Shown here one piece after another: positions 7,462 to 8,582 of a stretch of 8,582 nucleotides of DNA. The notes beneath the pieces are model-generated. The model made no database searches and was not told the DNA's origin. It was given only the letters and a program-made list of their open reading frames with translations. How positions within the stretch are numbered: the first letter of the stretch is position 1; the number at the start of each line of letters is the position of its first letter. The stretch is from Planctomycetaceae bacterium UBA6172 (GTDB lineage: Bacteria; Planctomycetota; Planctomycetia; Pirellulales; Pirellulaceae). A program made the position numbers and the translations under genes. The stretch spans positions 1 to 8,582 of the forward strand of contig DITY01000245.1 of the NCBI GenBank assembly GCA_002422955.1, in the 5' to 3' direction.

Positions 7462-7836
7462 TCAGCATTTGGCGGGGGGATTCGAGAGCTCGCGAATCCT
7501 ATTCACCCACGCAGGAACATCTCGCAGGATCTCCTCGAGAAGGCGGCACATAGGTCCGGTGGGTTTGTTGACCCCTTGCTCCCAATCGCGCAGTGTTGCA
7601 ACCGATATGCCAAGGAAGTTTGCAAAAACTGCTTGACTGACACGAAGTGCGTTGCGGACTTGCTTCACCTCGTCGGCGGCAAAAGCGCGAGGCTGAAGAT
7701 TTCGCTTTACCGTCCGGACAGTCAGTATCCCTGGAAGCTGTGCGGCTTTGTCGATGGCTCCTAGCTGTTCCGTGAAGCGACGCAGCCGCTCTGCAAGCTC
7801 ACGACCCACCGCCTTGTCAGCTTCATTATTTTTCAC
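7462..7836 (-). CDS. Xre-family antitoxin, HigA/NadS-like
   Basis: Predicted DNA-binding antitoxin that neutralises the toxin encoded just upstream and represses the shared operon. The 124-aa protein has an N-terminal helical segment (about 10-30), a linker, and a helix-turn-helix at about 66-88: VSQAVFANFLGISVATLRDW, followed by EQG and KPTGP. That SQxxFAxxLGxSxxTLRxWEQG pattern is typical of antitoxins paired with RelE/HigB-2 toxins. The start is GTG at 7836, preceded by AAGGGA five bases upstream. The gene lies 45 bp after the toxin, giving the toxin-first order of HigBA-type operons. The coding sequence ends with a strong palindrome at 7478-7499. Together with the toxin, the region looks less GC-rich than the dehydrogenase gene, which hints at horizontal transfer. 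Confidence 0.88.
   Translation of the reverse strand: MKNNEADKAVGRELAERLRRFTEQLGAIDKAAQLPGILTVRTVKRNLQPRAFAADEVKQVRNALRVSQAVFANFLGISVATLRDWEQGVNKPTGPMCRLLEEILRDVPAWVNRIRELSNPPAKC
7478..7499. repeat. 22-bp near-perfect palindrome in the antitoxin 3' end
   Basis: GGATTCG (7478-7484) and CGAATCC (7493-7499) are perfect arms, and the centre contains the palindrome GAGCTC (7486-7491), so 20 of 22 positions are symmetric. It lies within the last codons of the antitoxin. It could form a hairpin in the transcript from either strand. Confidence 0.6.
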
Positions 7837-7841
7837 GGTTA

Positions 7842-7847
7842 TCCCTT
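7842..7847 (-). promoter_or_regulatory. Ribosome binding site deciding the antitoxin GTG start
   Basis: Read on the minus strand, AAGGGA is followed by five bases and then GTG at 7836. It is the best Shine-Dalgarno match in the window. It supports a GTG start and separate ribosome loading for the antitoxin, which would favour antitoxin excess. Confidence 0.55.
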
Positions 7848-7881
7848 GGGCAATCCGGACTGGGCATGTTGAATGTAGGCA

Positions 7882-8283
7882 CTATGAATGAACGTCCAGC
7901 CAATCCGAAATGATTTGAAGGTATTGCTTGATTCCCTTCTTGTCTTCCGCGGTCAAATTGTCTTTGACGTTTTTCGGATAGGCCATGACCATCACAACGA
8001 TGTGGTGGAGCGGGAAAAGCGCATAGCAAATGCGATTGCTCCCGCTCTTTCCTTCATTCACGGATCCGAATCGCACCTTTCTCAACCCGCCAGTCCCCGG
8101 TATGACTGGCGGCCCATCGGGCGTCGCCATGATTGCAAGCTCAAGGGCAAAAAGGCTTTTCTCGTCAACATCCGCGGGGTAGAGCATTCGCCAGTCCGCC
8201 ACGAATTCATCAAGGTAGACGAAGTGAAGGAAATCGGCGGGATTGACTGACCCGGAGTGCCGTCGGTTCCATTCCTCGCTCAT
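7882..8283 (-). CDS. RelE/HigB-type toxin
   Basis: Predicted toxin of a type II toxin-antitoxin pair; relatives are ribosome-dependent mRNA endonucleases. The 133-aa protein shows the family signatures IPGTGGLRKVRF (61-72), SNRICYALF (82-90) and AYPKNVKDNL (101-110), followed by a charged C-terminal helix. Candidate catalytic or RNA-contacting basic residues are Arg68, Lys69, Arg71 and Lys104, by family position only. The first 18 residues extend beyond the usual HigB-2/RelE N terminus, so the true start might be later, but the next Met (residue 33) would remove part of the core fold, so ATG 8283 is kept. No clear Shine-Dalgarno precedes it, whereas the antitoxin has a good one. A promoter and operator lie at 8352-8379. 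Confidence 0.87.
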   Translation of the reverse strand: MSEEWNRRHSGSVNPADFLHFVYLDEFVADWRMLYPADVDEKSLFALELAIMATPDGPPVIPGTGGLRKVRFGSVNEGKSGSNRICYALFPLHHIVVMVMAYPKNVKDNLTAEDKKGIKQYLQIISDWLDVHS

Positions 8284-8292
8284 GGATTTGAC

Positions 8293-8306
8293 TTGCGATC
8301 ACGCAA
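8293..8306 (-). promoter_or_regulatory. Inverted repeat just upstream of the toxin start
   Basis: TTGCG and CGCAA are perfect 5-bp arms around four bases, ending 10 bp before the toxin ATG. On the mRNA this is a small hairpin over the position where a ribosome binding site would sit. It could limit toxin translation or be a second antitoxin-binding site. Function is inferred from position only. Confidence 0.4.
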
Positions 8307-8351
8307 AAAACGGCTCTAACGACCGAAATGTTGTGCTGGTACCTGTGAAAA

Positions 8352-8379
8352 ACTATACTGGTTCGCAGTATGGATTCAA
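8352..8379 (-). promoter_or_regulatory. Promoter of the toxin-antitoxin operon
   Basis: On the minus strand, TTGAAT (8379-8374) and TATAGT (8357-8352) are separated by 16 bp. They match the sigma-70-type consensus at 4/6 and 5/6 positions. Transcription would start near 8345, leaving a leader of about 60 nt before the toxin ATG. The spacer and -10 box contain the operator-like inverted repeat at 8355-8371. Confidence 0.6.
8355..8371. promoter_or_regulatory. Probable antitoxin operator
   Basis: ATACTG-GTTCG-CAGTAT is a perfect inverted repeat with 6-bp arms and a 5-bp centre. It overlaps the -10 box and fills the -35/-10 spacer of the toxin-antitoxin promoter. Xre-type antitoxins bind such dyads as dimers and repress their own operon, so this is the natural target for the HTH protein encoded at 7462-7836. 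Confidence 0.55.
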
Positions 8380-8478
8380 GCTCGGTCCGCCCGAATCGGC
8401 TTTTTCTTCAGCGTTTTTAAGCCGCCCGTGGGTGGGATGGCGAAAAGATGGACAATCGTTTTTCTTGAACGGGCGCGT

Positions 8479-8581
8479 TCCGTGTTCACCGGGCCGCTTG
8501 GCCGCGTGCTGCCATCGCGGAGCGATGACCGAAGGTAGCCGTGGGTTTTCAGGCATTCCCCCCCAGCACGACCGCCGCGGA
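8479..8581 (+). repeat. Dispersed intergenic repeat, right copy
   Basis: It aligns with 164-278 in the same orientation: 8479-8552 is about 92% identical to 164-237, and the final bases (8568-8581) match 265-278. It contains the palindrome CATCGCGGAGCGATG (8514-8528). The repeat may continue past the window edge. An open frame crossing it on the minus strand (8353-8556) also runs through the toxin-antitoxin promoter and is not considered a gene. Confidence 0.8.
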
Positions 8582-8582
8582 G

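Noticed and set aside
7186..7764. A 192-codon plus-strand open frame.
   Set aside because: It overlaps the dehydrogenase 3' end in another frame and most of the antitoxin gene on the other strand. Both of those have clear family motifs, and this frame has none.
689..8283. An anti-phage defence island reading (patatin effector plus toxin-antitoxin).
   Set aside because: The patatin-like protein lacks an adjacent nucleotide cyclase or sensor gene as in CBASS, and the genes between it and the toxin-antitoxin pair are metabolic. The idea has no direct sequence support here.
8384..8410. A rho-independent terminator near CCGAATCGG followed by TTTTT on the plus strand.
   Set aside because: The stem has only four base pairs with a one-base loop, and no plus-strand gene ends nearby.
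8353..8556. A 67-codon minus-strand open frame upstream of the toxin.
   Set aside because: It starts inside the dispersed repeat and runs across the toxin-antitoxin promoter and operator. It is most likely a repeat-derived artefact.
164..8581. A CRISPR array or integron-type attachment sites, suggested by the repeated palindromes.
   Set aside because: The spacing is irregular (71 bp to several kb), no cas or integrase gene is present, and no attC-like structure or uniform spacers are seen.

Overview
The window looks like chromosomal DNA of a GC-rich planctomycete, probably a Rhodopirellula-type member of the Pirellulaceae. This rests on the composition, on weak or absent Shine-Dalgarno sites, and on intergenic repeats whose chance translations resemble the small spurious 'hypothetical proteins' I remember from those genomes. 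The assignment is from memory, not from a search.

Layout, left to right. Positions 1-688 hold no convincing gene. They contain a dense series of short inverted repeats and one copy of a longer dispersed repeat. Positions 689-5482 (+) encode a very large (1597 aa) membrane-anchored patatin-like phospholipase. Its catalytic Ser and Asp lie about 910 residues apart, separated by about eight hydrophobic segments, and it ends in a roughly 400-residue region I cannot assign. After a 131-bp gap come two tightly coupled + strand genes: a HAD-IB phosphatase of the MtnX-like type (5614-6261) and an archaeal-type sn-glycerol-1-phosphate dehydrogenase (6269-7324). Converging on these from the right is a toxin-first type II toxin-antitoxin operon of the HigBA/RelE-Xre type (toxin 8283-7882, antitoxin 7836-7462, both -). 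It has a recognisable promoter with an inverted-repeat operator inside it. The window ends in a second copy of the long repeat (8479-8581).

How the parts may work together. The HAD phosphatase and glycerol-1-phosphate dehydrogenase form a two-gene unit of glycerol-phosphate chemistry. The patatin-like protein upstream probably acts on membrane lipids or acyl esters. A shared role in lipid or envelope remodelling is an inference from co-orientation only. The toxin-antitoxin pair is a separate accessory module, possibly acquired horizontally.

The most striking non-coding feature is an 11-bp palindromic motif, TCGC-N3-GCGA. It occurs six times, always between genes and in every intergenic gap longer than 100 bp. 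I found none in the coding sequence by eye.
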